A DNA stretch of 64,000 bases from Arthrobacter sp. StoSoilB20 (lineage in GTDB: Bacteria; Actinomycetota; Actinomycetes; Actinomycetales; Micrococcaceae): NCBI RefSeq assembly GCF_019977295.1, contig NZ_AP024651.1, positions 3,410,001-3,474,000 of the forward strand, given 5' to 3'. Positions 15,438-24,094 of this stretch are shown in pieces (within the stretch, counting starts at the first letter, position 1; every line of letters begins with the position of its first letter). Made by a program: the position numbers and the translations under genes. Below the pieces are notes generated by a model. The model saw nothing but the letters and a program-made list of their open reading frames with translations. It made no database searches and had not been told where the DNA came from.

Positions 15438-16637
15438 ATGACCAACTCCGCTGACGACAATGACGTTGTCATCCTTGCCGCTGCCCGCACCCCACAGGGC
15501 CGGCTCAACGGGCAACTGGCGGGATTCACCGCCGTCGACCTTGGCGCGCATGCCATCACCGCGGCCCTCGCGGCCAGCGGCGTGAAAGCAGAACAAGTGG
15601 ACGCCGTGATCATGGGGCAGGTCCTCCAGGCAGGAGCCGGCCAGAACCCGGCCCGCCAGAGCGCCATTGCCGCGGGGGTGGGCTGGAACATCCCCGCAGT
15701 AACCATCAATAAGGTGTGCCTCTCGGGGCTCACTGCAGTCATCGATGCCGCACGAATGATCCGCAGCGGAGATGCCACAGTGGTGGTTGCAGGCGGTCAG
15801 GAATCAATGACCCGCGCGCCCCACCTCCTGCCGGGTTCGCGCCAAGGCTGGACATACGGTGCCGTCCAGGCCTTGGATGTTGCCGCGCACGACGGCCTCA
15901 CGGACGCTTTCGACGGGCAGTCGATGGGGTTGTCCACGGAAACCAAGAACGTGACACTTGGCATTGACCGCAAATCCCAGGACGAAGTGGCCGCTGCCTC
16001 CCACCAGCGTGCCGCTGCCGCAATCGCCGACGGAACGTTCGACGTCGAAATTGCTCCGGTGAGCGTCAAGCAGCGCAAGGGTGATCCACTGGTACTCAGC
16101 ACCGACGAAGGCGTCCGGCCCAACACCACGCTGGAGACCCTGGCCCCGCTCAAGGCCGCATTCGCTACGGACGGCACCATCACGGCCGGCAACTCCTCTC
16201 CCCTGTCCGACGGAGCCTCCGCGCTGGTTCTGACCAGCCGACGCTTCGCCGAGGACAACGGCCTGGACTACCTGGCTGTGGTCGGCAAGCCCGGCCAGGT
16301 TGCCGGGCCGGACAACTCGCTGCACTCCCAGCCATCCAATGCCATTGCCCAGGCACTGAAAAGGGCCGGCTGGGAAGCGGAAGACCTTGACTTTATTGAA
16401 ATCAATGAAGCTTTCGGCTCTGTGGCAGTCCAGTCCCTCAAGGACCTGCGCTACCCGCTGGAGAAGTGCAACATCCATGGCGGCGCCATCGCATTGGGCC
16501 ACCCCATTGGAGCATCCGGAGCGCGGCTCGCGTTGCATGCCGCCCACGAACTCAAGCGCAGGGGAACAGGCAAGGCCGCTGTTTCGCTGTGCGGCGGTGG
16601 CGGCCAAGGTGAAGCCCTGCTCCTGTACCGCGACTGA
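15438..16637 (+). CDS. acetyl-CoA C-acetyltransferase (thiolase)
   Basis: Thiolases condense two acyl-CoA molecules or cleave 3-ketoacyl-CoA; a biosynthetic acetoacetyl-CoA thiolase or a degradative one are both possible. The protein has 399 residues from the ATG at 15438 (GGAAGAGAG upstream); the frame is open a little further but lacks a ribosome site. The nucleophile is C94 in NKVCLSG. The C-terminal GHPIGASG holds the catalytic histidine, and CGGGGQGEA holds the second cysteine. The Cys-His-Cys set is complete. It is followed after 47 bases by the YbaK-type gene, probably on the same transcript. Confidence 0.93.
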   Translation: MTNSADDNDVVILAAARTPQGRLNGQLAGFTAVDLGAHAITAALAASGVKAEQVDAVIMGQVLQAGAGQNPARQSAIAAGVGWNIPAVTINKVCLSGLTAVIDAARMIRSGDATVVVAGGQESMTRAPHLLPGSRQGWTYGAVQALDVAAHDGLTDAFDGQSMGLSTETKNVTLGIDRKSQDEVAAASHQRAAAAIADGTFDVEIAPVSVKQRKGDPLVLSTDEGVRPNTTLETLAPLKAAFATDGTITAGNSSPLSDGASALVLTSRRFAEDNGLDYLAVVGKPGQVAGPDNSLHSQPSNAIAQALKRAGWEAEDLDFIEINEAFGSVAVQSLKDLRYPLEKCNIHGGAIALGHPIGASGARLALHAAHELKRRGTGKAAVSLCGGGGQGEALLLYRD

Positions 16638-16684
16638 CGATCGAACCGGGGCTGAGTCCCAATCCGCAGACGAGGAGAAACGAC

Positions 16685-17170
16685 GTGAATGATCCTGTGA
16701 CGGACGGGGCCGAACGGTTCCTGTCCGATGCTGCCGCCCGCGGACTGGACGTGGACGTCGTCGAGCGTCCAGCAGCCCGCAGCCTGGAAGAAGCCGCCGG
16801 GATCCTGGGCATCAGCCCGGCAGACATCGTGAAGTCGCTGGTGGTCAAGCACCGCGATGGCAGCTTCCTGTTCGCCCTGGTTCCAGGGGACCGCCAGATC
16901 TCCTGGCCGAAGCTGCGTGCACTGGTGGGGGTCAACAAGCTCTCACTCCCCCATGCTGACGTTGCGCTGGCCGCTACCGGCTATGAACGGGGAACCATCA
17001 CACCGCTCGGCAGCACGACGCCGTGGCCCGTGTACGCGGACGCCAGTATCACGGGCCGGCGCATCTCCATGGGAGCCGGCGCCCACGGACGCAGTGCCTT
17101 CGTGGATGCAGACGCACTCACAGCCGCGCTCGGCGCGGTGGTGGCGGACATCAGCGAACCCCTCCAATAG
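16685..17170 (+). CDS. YbaK/ProX-type aminoacyl-tRNA deacylase
   Basis: Members of the YbaK/prolyl-tRNA editing domain family hydrolyse mischarged tRNAs (for example Cys-tRNAPro) in trans. The 161-residue length, the SLVVKHRDGSFLFALVPGD segment (the family lysine is in VKSLVVK) and the glycine-rich TPLGSTT region fit the family. The start is GTG at 16685 with GAGGAG upstream. Substrate cannot be told from sequence. It follows the thiolase and ends at a hairpin terminator. Confidence 0.85.
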   Translation: MNDPVTDGAERFLSDAAARGLDVDVVERPAARSLEEAAGILGISPADIVKSLVVKHRDGSFLFALVPGDRQISWPKLRALVGVNKLSLPHADVALAATGYERGTITPLGSTTPWPVYADASITGRRISMGAGAHGRSAFVDADALTAALGAVVADISEPLQ

Positions 17171-17177
17171 CCACGCG

Positions 17178-17227
17178 GGGTCACTTATGGCCCCCTCAAG
17201 GGGGGTTTATCGGGTAATAAGTGACCC
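17178..17227 (+). terminator. nested hairpin after the YbaK-type gene
   Basis: A 5-bp C/G stem (17191-17195 with 17200-17204) followed by TTTAT sits inside a larger 10-bp inverted repeat (GGGTCACTTA at 17178-17187, TAAGTGACCC at 17218-17227). The inner part is a plausible intrinsic terminator for the plus-strand gene; the outer arms may serve both strands. Confidence 0.65.
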
Positions 17228-17250
17228 TGCGTTGCAGTTAAAAGCAGGAA

Positions 17251-17284
17251 GCCCCGCCTTCTCCTTCGCAGGAGAGGACGGGGC
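17251..17284 (-). terminator. rplL terminator
   Basis: A 15-base stem with one mismatch and one G-U pair (17251-17265 with 17270-17284) lies 20 bases after the rplL stop and is followed on the minus strand by a T-rich tract. Confidence 0.8.
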
Positions 17285-17303
17285 GTCCACAAGCAGGAAC
17301 GAG

Positions 17304-17681
17304 TTACTTGAGGGTAACCGTTGCACCGGCTTCTTCGAGCTGAGCCTTTGCCTTCTCGGCAGCTTCCTTGGTGGCGCCTTCGAGAACAGCCTTCGGTGCG
17401 CTGTCAACCAGGTCCTTGGCTTCCTTGAGGCCGAGGGAGGTGATGGCGCGAACTTCCTTGATCACTGCGATCTTCTTGTCGCCAGCAGCTTCGAGAACGA
17501 CGTCGAATTCGGTCTTCTCTTCAGCAGCTTCAGCAGCTCCGCCAGCGGCGGGGCCGGCAACTGCAACAGCAGCAGCCGTAACTTCGAAGGTCTCTTCGAA
17601 GAGCTTGACGAACTCGGAGAGCTCGATGATGGTCAGTTCCTTGAAAGCTTCAATGAGCTCTTCGTTGCTGAGCTTCGCCAT
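17304..17681 (-). CDS. rplL: 50S ribosomal protein L7/L12
   Basis: L7/L12 is the mobile stalk protein that recruits translational GTPases. The 125-residue protein has the N-terminal dimerisation helix, an Ala/Gly/Glu-rich hinge (about residues 38-56) and the C-terminal domain with the conserved [15 protein letters not shown] segment. It follows rplJ by 76 bases, the standard rplJL pair, and ends at an intrinsic terminator. Confidence 0.98.
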   Translation of the reverse strand: MAKLSNEELIEAFKELTIIELSEFVKLFEETFEVTAAAVAVAGPAAGGAAEAAEEKTEFDVVLEAAGDKKIAVIKEVRAITSLGLKEAKDLVDSAPKAVLEGATKEAAEKAKAQLEEAGATVTLK

Positions 17682-17757
17682 GGTGGCGTCCTTCCATTAG
17701 TTGGTACAGGCGCGGACCAGGCCGCTCCGTGCACCGGAGTTTGATTGGGGGGAGAAC

Positions 17758-18360
17758 TTAGTTCTCTTCGGTTGCAGCTTCAGCGGCTTCGGCCGGAGCC
17801 GCAACCTCTTCAGCAGCAGCCTCAACAGCAGCCTCTTCAGCCGGAGCTTCTTCAGCGGCCGGTGCAGATGCGCCGCCCTCTTCTTCAAGCTTGAGGCGCA
17901 GGGCGTCGATGATGCGTGCAGCAGCGGATGCGGGAGCCTTGAGGACACCAGCAACGCGGGCAAGCTGCAGTTCGCGGGACTCGAGGGCTGCCAGTGCGGC
18001 AACTCCTGCTGCGTCCAATGCCTTGCCTTCGAAGACGCCGGTCTTGATAACCAGCTGCTTGTTGGCCTTGGCAAAGTCCGTCAGGCTCTTGGCAGCAGCA
18101 ACAGCGTCACCCTTGATGAAGGCGATTGCAGTAGGGCCGGCGAGCTGATCGTTGAATGCATCAACACCAGCTTCCTTGGCTGCAATTGCACTCAGGGTGT
18201 TCTTGACGACCGAGAACTTGGTGTCCTGGCCGAGCGCAACACGCAGTTCCTTGAGCTGTGCAACAGTGAGCCCGCGGTATTCGGTCAGGACAGCCGCGTT
18301 CGATTCCTTGAAATCGTTGGTGATCTCCGCAACAGCGGAAACCTTGCTAGGCGTTGTCAT
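17758..18360 (-). CDS. rplJ: 50S ribosomal protein L10
   Basis: L10 anchors the L7/L12 stalk and in many bacteria represses its own operon by binding the leader. At 200 residues it is longer than the 165-175 residues common elsewhere, because of an Ala/Glu-rich acidic tail (about residues 163-200). The N-terminal RNA-binding domain (residues 1-130) looks normal. An AAGGAGG site is 6 bases upstream of the ATG. A hairpin with a U-tract in the leader could be the point of autogenous control. Confidence 0.97.
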   Translation of the reverse strand: MTTPSKVSAVAEITNDFKESNAAVLTEYRGLTVAQLKELRVALGQDTKFSVVKNTLSAIAAKEAGVDAFNDQLAGPTAIAFIKGDAVAAAKSLTDFAKANKQLVIKTGVFEGKALDAAGVAALAALESRELQLARVAGVLKAPASAAARIIDALRLKLEEEGGASAPAAEEAPAEEAAVEAAAEEVAAPAEAAEAATEEN

Positions 18361-18420
18361 AACCCTCCTTCCGGGGAATAAAGCCGGTCTTCCGGGTCCC
18401 CGCTCACGAGAGCTAAAACT

Positions 18421-18448
18421 AAAAACGCCCCGCGCAGATGCACGGGGC
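18421..18448 (-). promoter_or_regulatory. attenuator-like hairpin in the rplJ leader
   Basis: On the minus strand a 9-bp stem with one G-U pair (18440-18448 with 18427-18435) and 4-nt loop is followed directly by GTTTTTA, which is intrinsic-terminator architecture. It lies about 60 bases before rplJ and about 210 bases after the preceding gene, so it is more likely a leader attenuator than that gene's terminator. Confidence 0.5.
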
Positions 18449-18661
18449 TTGGCTCAACACAGACTGAATCCGTGGAGACTTGCTTCGTTCACCTGCGCCG
18501 GCCGCCCTATGTTCAGGGTCCTTCGTCAAGGAATTCACTGTGGTCCCTCGGGCGCAACTGCAGAATTGAGCTGTGCCCGAAAGAGTGGATTCCCATCAAC
18601 CGACGGTCTTTGGTACTTCAAGGTTACGGGAGAGTGTTCCCCAAACCAAATCGGGGGCGGA
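18449..18661. other. rplJ upstream region without a gene
   Basis: This stretch between the double-GNAT gene and the rplJ attenuator should hold the rplJL promoter and L10-binding leader. TTGACG-like hexamers occur on the minus strand (near 18525), but I see no convincing paired -10. Confidence 0.3.
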
Positions 18662-19813
18662 CTAGTCCGACGACGTCGTGTCCTTGCCCCGTCCGGGAAG
18701 TTCCTTTTGCCAGAGTCCGGTGACGCCCGCCGTCGTAAATCCCAACTGCTTGTTCACCGTAAGGAGGTAACGGTTCTCCGGTGCGTTCCAGGTGTAGATC
18801 ACCCGGGCGTCCGGGAACTGCTCGCTGAGCCTCTCCATGTTGGCCACTTTGATCAGCAGGCCCAGCTTGTTGCCCCGGTGTTCCTGGAGGACCAAGGTGT
18901 CGTCCTGGAACACCACGTCCTGGCGATGGGCCAGCACGCTGATGGTTGTCAGGCCAACCAGCCTTCCGGTCTCGACATGTTCGACGGCGGTGACCACCGT
19001 GCGCCGGCCCTGCGCCAGGGCTGCGTCTTCAGTTTCGCGAAGGACGGCGGGGTCGAACACCATGCCGCTTGCCTCCACTTCAGGAGCTTCTTCGTCCCCC
19101 TCGTCGCGAACCACCTCACCGGCCGCATTCTCCAACTCGGCGACGGCCTCAAGCCACGGTTCCGGGCATCGGTCAGTCCAGTGGTGCAGCGCATAACGGC
19201 CACCGTTGGCTTCCTCGGCCTCCAACTGCAGGTCACCAACCAGTTTGGAATCCAGCGGCAGTATGCAGGAGCTGAACTGCTCAATGTGCTGCAGCGTATA
19301 GCCGGCACGTTTGGCGAAATCCACTTCCCGGCTGCTGACCGGCACAAAGCCTGCACCGCTTCCAGGGATCAACTGGTCTTCGGGAACCTCAGTCAGGGAT
19401 GTTGCAGGATGGTTGGTGTCCACCAGGATCATGGTCCTGCCCTCCGCCCGGGCCAACTCCTCCGCAGCCTCGAGCAATTGGCGCCCGACGCCCTGGCTTT
19501 GATGCTCAGGCAGGATGTCAAGGGTGAACTCGGCCAGGTCCATGTTGTCCGTCAGGGGCAAGGCGATGTCCACGGTGCCCACAATCGTTCCGTTTACCTT
19601 GGCCACCAGGATGATCTGGCGCTCATAAGGATCGGAGAACTCCAGGAGTTTCTCCAGCGGGGTATAGGCGAGATCGTCACTCCCCCAGGTCTCCATCCTT
19701 ACCCGCCGGCCCACTTCCACGGCGTCCAGGAAATCAGCGGCATCGGGGCTGTCCAGGGTGTCAGGCACCCACAGCTGCTCGACATGAACGGTCTTTGCCT
19801 CGTCTACAGTCAT
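18662..19813 (-). CDS. tandem-GNAT acetyltransferase, paralogue B
   Basis: The 383-residue protein has two GNAT folds. The first runs about residues 10-190 with the acetyl-CoA loop in HQSQGVGRQLL. The second runs about 200-375, with VFQDDTLV followed by HRGNKLGLLIK. It is clearly paralogous to its upstream neighbour: VVFQ(D/E)DTLV, HRG-LG-L-K-AN and TWNA-EN are shared. The start is chosen at 19813 because ATG there overlaps the neighbour's TGA as ATGA, a translational-coupling arrangement. The two-domain layout resembles mycothiol synthase, but the real MshD lies elsewhere in this window (39834). Substrate unknown. Confidence 0.88.
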   Translation of the reverse strand: MTVDEAKTVHVEQLWVPDTLDSPDAADFLDAVEVGRRVRMETWGSDDLAYTPLEKLLEFSDPYERQIILVAKVNGTIVGTVDIALPLTDNMDLAEFTLDILPEHQSQGVGRQLLEAAEELARAEGRTMILVDTNHPATSLTEVPEDQLIPGSGAGFVPVSSREVDFAKRAGYTLQHIEQFSSCILPLDSKLVGDLQLEAEEANGGRYALHHWTDRCPEPWLEAVAELENAAGEVVRDEGDEEAPEVEASGMVFDPAVLRETEDAALAQGRRTVVTAVEHVETGRLVGLTTISVLAHRQDVVFQDDTLVLQEHRGNKLGLLIKVANMERLSEQFPDARVIYTWNAPENRYLLTVNKQLGFTTAGVTGLWQKELPGRGKDTTSSD

Positions 19814-20916
19814 CCCAACCGTTTCTGCCATTCGCCTTCCAAGCCGGAGGGCTTGAATCCCAGGGCGATATTAATGGCCAGCATATGCCGGTTTTCATTG
19901 GCGTTCCATGTCATAACCGACGTGGCGTCCGGCCAAAGCTGCATCGCACGGCGAAGGTTGGCGATCTTGACCAGCATCCCCAAGCGGTGCCCACGGTGTC
20001 CAGGGGCTACCAGTGTGTCCTCCTGAAAGACCACCGCCGGCATCGCCCCACGGTGAGTGAGGACGGTATAGGCAGCCAATTCACCCGTGGCATCGTGGCG
20101 CGCAACCGCAACCACCCAATCAAGGCCGCTTGCACTCCATGTGGACTCTTCCTGGCGGACACGTACGGCATCCCATTCTTCGCCTTCCCAGCCCAACCCG
20201 GCGATGGGCACTTCCGTACTCATCAGGCTCTTGAGGCGCGCGAAGACCTTCACCAGATCCTCGGGGCACCGGTCCTGCCAGGTAATGACGCTATACCCCG
20301 CAGCTCCTGGCATCGCTTCATCTTCCAGCGTGCCCAGCACCGTTTCCGCTACGGGAAGGCCCAACGTGCTGTTCGTTTCGACTTGCTCCAGCGAATATCC
20401 GTGATGAAGGGCAAAACGCGTGGAGGGGTTGTCCGATGGGACACCACCCGTTCCGGATTTAGCCTTCACCAACTCTGCGCCCGCCAGCACCGGCCCGATC
20501 GGTTCCCCGCAATAGCCGTCAAAAGAGATGCGGTCGCGGTCCTTCGCCAGCTGTTCGAGGACGTTGAGTATCCCGGACCCAAACCCGCGCCGCCGGAAAG
20601 GTGCGGCGACAAGGACGTCCACGCCCGCCGTCGTCGTGTTCTCGCTCAGTGGCAGCGTCAGCGTGCCGCTGCCCACCACAGCATCACCGAGAAACGCCAG
20701 AAACACCTGCCGTTCCTCGTATTCACTCCCGCGCCAGAAGACGGCTGCCTCCGTCAGGGTGGCACAGCGGTCAGCGTTGCCCCAGAGCTCCATGTGATGC
20801 TCCACGTTCAGTCGATGGAACGCCTGGAATTCCGGGGATTCTCCGCCGGGTTTGTCGGGCACGCGGATGCGTTCGACGGACAGCCCGCCATTTTCGGAAG
20901 AGTTCGACGACGACAC
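19810..20916 (-). CDS. tandem-GNAT acetyltransferase, paralogue A
   Basis: A second double-GNAT protein, 368 residues from a GTG at 20916. The frame is open to 20976, but that would start next to the rplA terminator hairpin, so the shorter form is favoured; no strong ribosome site is visible. The N-terminal GNAT has FRRRGFGSGIL as its acetyl-CoA loop, and the C-terminal GNAT has GHRGHRLGMLVK. It overlaps the following paralogue by 4 bases (ATGA). The pair interrupts the usual rplKA-rplJL arrangement of ribosomal protein genes. Function unknown; the partner substrate is not inferable. Confidence 0.85.
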   Translation of the reverse strand: MSSSNSSENGGLSVERIRVPDKPGGESPEFQAFHRLNVEHHMELWGNADRCATLTEAAVFWRGSEYEERQVFLAFLGDAVVGSGTLTLPLSENTTTAGVDVLVAAPFRRRGFGSGILNVLEQLAKDRDRISFDGYCGEPIGPVLAGAELVKAKSGTGGVPSDNPSTRFALHHGYSLEQVETNSTLGLPVAETVLGTLEDEAMPGAAGYSVITWQDRCPEDLVKVFARLKSLMSTEVPIAGLGWEGEEWDAVRVRQEESTWSASGLDWVVAVARHDATGELAAYTVLTHRGAMPAVVFQEDTLVAPGHRGHRLGMLVKIANLRRAMQLWPDATSVMTWNANENRHMLAINIALGFKPSGLEGEWQKRLG

Positions 20917-20978
20917 GCACCACAGCCTACGGCCCACCTTGGGCTGCGAACAGGGCGGGCGGCAACATCCGGGCAAGA

Positions 20979-21013
20979 AAAAGGACCGCCCGGCTAAGCC
21001 GGACGGTCCTTTT
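20979..21013 (-). terminator. rplA terminator
   Basis: A 10-bp stem (20979-20988 with 21004-21013) continues after a one-base mismatch into a 5-bp stem and a 3-nt loop. The A/T ends make it usable on both strands. It lies 23 bases after the rplA stop. Confidence 0.85.
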
Positions 21014-21036
21014 CTCAGAGCCAGTGCTCCCGAAGC

Positions 21037-21744
21037 TTACGCGTCGGTGAGAACCTTGGTGACGTTCGGGTCAACGGTGATGCCCGGACCGAACGTGGTG
21101 GCAACGGTAGCCTTCTGGATGTAGCGGCCCTTGGAAGCGGACGGCTTCAAACGAAGAACCTCTTCCAGTGCTGCTGCGTAGTTCTCGGCCAGCTTGTTGG
21201 CGTCGAAAGACACCTTGCCGATGATGAAGTGCAGGTTCGAGTGCTTGTCGACGCGGAAGTCGATCTTGCCACCCTTGATGTCGTTGACAGCCTTGGTGAC
21301 ATCCGGGGTAACCGTGCCGGTCTTCGGGTTCGGCATGAGGTTACGCGGGCCGAGGACCTTACCGAGGCGGCCAACCTTGCCCATGAGGTCAGGGGTTGCC
21401 ACTGCGGCGTCGAAGTCGGTCCAGCCGGCTGCGATCTTTTCGATCAGGTCATCGGAACCAACGAAGTCGGCGCCTGCAGCGATTGCTGCTTCAGCCTTGT
21501 CACCGGTTGCGAAAACGAGGACGCGGGCGGTCTTACCGGTGCCGTGCGGCAGGTTGACGGTGCCACGGACCATCTGGTCGGCCTTACGCGGGTCAACGCC
21601 CAGGCGGAAAGCGACCTCAACGGTTGCGTCGAACTTGGAAGGGTTGGTGTCCTTCGCGAGGTTGATGGCTTCGATCGGGGCGTAGACCTTGTCTGCCTCG
21701 ATCTTGGCTACGGCTGCCTCATATGCTTTGCTGCGCTTTGCCAT
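21037..21744 (-). CDS. rplA: 50S ribosomal protein L1
   Basis: L1 forms the mobile L1 stalk at the E site and can repress its own mRNA. The 235-residue protein starts at the ATG at 21744 ([10 protein letters not shown]), with AAGGAG 10 bases upstream; the frame extends further but without family similarity. The signature region with [14 protein letters not shown] is present. It follows rplK by 132 bases. Confidence 0.98.
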   Translation of the reverse strand: MAKRSKAYEAAVAKIEADKVYAPIEAINLAKDTNPSKFDATVEVAFRLGVDPRKADQMVRGTVNLPHGTGKTARVLVFATGDKAEAAIAAGADFVGSDDLIEKIAAGWTDFDAAVATPDLMGKVGRLGKVLGPRNLMPNPKTGTVTPDVTKAVNDIKGGKIDFRVDKHSNLHFIIGKVSFDANKLAENYAAALEEVLRLKPSASKGRYIQKATVATTFGPGITVDPNVTKVLTDA

Positions 21745-21876
21745 GCTGCTGTTTCTCCTTGTGCAGTTGTGGTCTGCGGACCGCGCTGGGCCCTGCCACA
21801 GTCGTGGATCCGGCAAGGATCCTGCGACATTTCAAATGTTTCAGATGCCGGTTGCCCGGCGGGTAAAAAGCTGGAA

Positions 21877-22308
21877 TCAGCCTTCTACGGTGATGCCCAT
21901 GGAGCGGGCGGTGCCGGCGATGATCAGGGCAGCAGCCTTGATGTCGTTGGCGTTGAGGTCTTCCATCTTGGTGGAAGCAATTTCCTCGACCTGTGCCTGG
22001 GTCAGCTTGGCAACCTTGACGGTGTGCGGGGTAGCTGAACCCTTGGCGACGCCTGCAGCCTTCTTGATGAGCTCTGCAGCCGGCGGGGTCTTGGTGATGA
22101 AGGTGAAGGAACGGTCTTCGTAGACCGTGATTTCCACCGGGATAACGTTTCCGCGCTGGGATTCCGTTGCAGCGTTGTACGCCTTGCAGAATTCCATGAT
22201 GTTGACACCGTGCTGGCCAAGCGCAGGACCGATCGGCGGGGCCGGGTTAGCGGCACCTGCCTGGATCTGCAGCTTGATGAGGCCGGTGACCTTCTTCTTG
22301 GGAGCCAA
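21877..22308 (-). CDS. rplK: 50S ribosomal protein L11
   Basis: L11 is part of the GTPase-associated centre and the site of thiostrepton action. The protein has 143 residues. The start codon is TTG (at 22306-22308), encoding [15 protein letters not shown], with AAGGA 7 bases upstream. The proline-rich N-terminal motif [19 protein letters not shown] is intact. It sits between nusG and rplA, as in most actinobacteria. Confidence 0.98.
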
Positions 22309-22438
22309 TGTAGGGTCCTTCTCTCAATAGCTTCCTGGGGCACAGGAGCGCGTCCCAGGTTTTTGGCCGCCATGGCGAGGCGGCCGGCCGCTCCCGAACT
22401 GCTAAGCAGGCAGTACCGGAGCGAAATTTTGGAATCAG

Positions 22439-23293
22439 CTAGATCTTGGTGACCTGGTTGAATGCGAGCGTCACCGGGGTTTCGCGCTCGAAGATCGAGA
22501 CCAGGACCACCAGGGTCTGGGACTCGGGCTTGATCTCGGAGATCGTCGCCGGAAGGGTCTCGAACGGGCCCTCCTTGACGATGACCGACTCGCCGACCTC
22601 GAAGTCGACGGCCACGGGAGCCTGGTTCTGCTTGTTGACCGGCTTGCCCTGCTCTGCCTGCTCTTCTTCGAAGACCGGGGCGAGCATGGAGAAGACCTCG
22701 TCAAGGCGCAGCGGAACGGGGTTGTGGGCGTTGCCCACGAAGCCGGTAACACCAGGGGTGTGGCGAACGGCGCCCCAGGAGGCGTCCGTCAGGTCCATGC
22801 GGACCAGGACGTAACCGGGGATGCGAACGCGGTTGATCACCTTGCGCTGCGCATTCTTGATCTCGACAACCTCTTCCATGGGGACCTGGATTTCGAAGAT
22901 GTAATCTTCCATGTCCAGGGTCTGGATGCGGGTCTCGAGGTTGGCCTTTACGCGGTTCTCGTAACCTGCGTAGGAGTGGATGACGTACCAGTCACCTTCC
23001 TGGCGGCGCAGCTTGGCCTTGAATTCTTCAGCCGGGTCAGCGGGCGCTGCAGCAGCAGCGGCTGCGAGGTCGTCGCCGTCGGACTCTTCCGAAGCGTCGT
23101 CATCATCTGCGACATCGCCGGACGCATCATCGGACTCGTCGTCCACGTCGGCTTCGAAGTCCTCTTCGGAATCGTCGGCGTCGGCAGATTCGGGCGCAGC
23201 AGAATCAACCTCGGACTCTTCCACAGCCTCAGCTGCGGCGTCGTCGGCTGCTTCCAGCTCAGTCTCGTTTACCTCGAGCTCCTGCTCAGACAC
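22439..23293 (-). CDS. nusG: transcription termination/antitermination factor NusG
   Basis: NusG binds RNA polymerase and couples it to Rho or ribosomes. I choose the GTG at 23293 (284 residues, SEQELEVNE follows), because AGGAG lies 5 bases upstream; an ATG at 23323 has no ribosome site. About the first 105 residues are a very acidic Asp/Glu/Ala-rich extension, found in actinobacterial NusG but not in E. coli. The NGN domain ([16 protein letters not shown] onward) and the C-terminal KOW domain ([17 protein letters not shown]) follow. Neighbours are secE upstream and rplK downstream. Confidence 0.97.
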   Translation of the reverse strand: MSEQELEVNETELEAADDAAAEAVEESEVDSAAPESADADDSEEDFEADVDDESDDASGDVADDDDASEESDGDDLAAAAAAAPADPAEEFKAKLRRQEGDWYVIHSYAGYENRVKANLETRIQTLDMEDYIFEIQVPMEEVVEIKNAQRKVINRVRIPGYVLVRMDLTDASWGAVRHTPGVTGFVGNAHNPVPLRLDEVFSMLAPVFEEEQAEQGKPVNKQNQAPVAVDFEVGESVIVKEGPFETLPATISEIKPESQTLVVLVSIFERETPVTLAFNQVTKI

Positions 23294-23407
23294 TTGGTCT
23301 CCTGCTTCCTCATTGCCTAACATGCCTATTTAAATGGCTCAATTCCGCAAACCCCGCGCAATTCCTGAATAACCAAGGAATTCCACACAGTTTGCGGACA
23401 GATCCGC

Positions 23408-23689
23408 TTAGCGGTCCGTAGCGCCTGACCCACCAAAGACCCAGCTGACTCCCGTGCCGAAGGCCAGGTCCAGAAGGGTGACGATGAGCATCATGATGGC
23501 CACGAACACCAGCACCACGAGCGTGTAATTGATCAGTTCCTTGCGGGTGGGGGCAACGACCTTCTTCAGTTCACCAATGACCTGGCGGACGAAGAGAGCA
23601 ATACGGGCGAAGAAGCCGCGATCGGCTTTCTTGGCGGGACGGCCCTTAGAGCTGCTGGCAGCTGTTTCGGTCACCTGATCCTCACTCAC
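23408..23689 (-). CDS. secE: preprotein translocase subunit SecE
   Basis: SecE clamps the SecY channel. The 93-residue protein has a charged N-terminus, the conserved amphipathic segment (FVRQVIGELKKVVAPTRKE, about residues 33-51) and one membrane span (about 53-75), the single-span form usual in actinobacteria. The start is GTG at 23689. It lies between tRNA-Trp and nusG. Confidence 0.97.
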   Translation of the reverse strand: MSEDQVTETAASSSKGRPAKKADRGFFARIALFVRQVIGELKKVVAPTRKELINYTLVVLVFVAIMMLIVTLLDLAFGTGVSWVFGGSGATDR

Positions 23690-23769
23690 CTTGCAAAGTC
23701 GTTGACCCGACTCTGATCAGAGCCATGGTTGCTGCGCGTGCCCCGGCGTTTCCGCCGGGACAGCTTGCG

Positions 23770-23842
23770 CAGGGCAGACAGGACTCGAACCTGCAACCTG
23801 CGGTTTTGGAGACCGCTGCGCTACCAATTGCGCCACTACCCT
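23770..23842 (-). tRNA. tRNA-Trp (anticodon CCA)
   Basis: The minus strand folds as a full cloverleaf of 73 bases. The acceptor stem AGGGTAG pairs with CTGCCCT (one G-U). The anticodon stem GCGGT/ACCGC encloses loop CTCCAAA. The T-loop has the GTTCGAGTC consensus. The discriminator base is G and the terminal CCA is not encoded. It lies just upstream of secE, the usual actinobacterial order. Confidence 0.97.
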
Positions 23843-23905
23843 ATGGATCGAATCCATGTTTCAGGCCGCACTTCAGCCTGTGGTGCTTTTCAACACCGGT
23901 GAACC

Positions 23906-23934
23906 AGTCTACGCAAGAATTTCGCGATAGTCGA
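23906..23934 (-). promoter_or_regulatory. candidate promoter of tRNA-Trp/secE
   Basis: On the minus strand TCGACT (23929-23934) and TAGACT (23906-23911) are separated by 17 bases, about 60 bases before the mature tRNA 5' end. Inferred from pattern. Confidence 0.45.
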
Positions 23935-24094
23935 ACCGGCCCAAATCCGGTCCTCCCAGCCCCAAAAACCTGTGACCAGCATTATCAGTCACAAAGTCCG
24001 GCAGGCACCCGGGAGGTCCGCAGAACAGCATAAGGTAGTTTACGTCGAATCCCATCATCCAGCCCACGAGCTGCCTGCGAAGAACGGTACATAG

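Noticed and set aside
18152..20026. 624-residue plus-strand frame over rplJ and the GNAT pair
   Set aside because: Antisense to two supported genes and spans their intergenic region; no family similarity.
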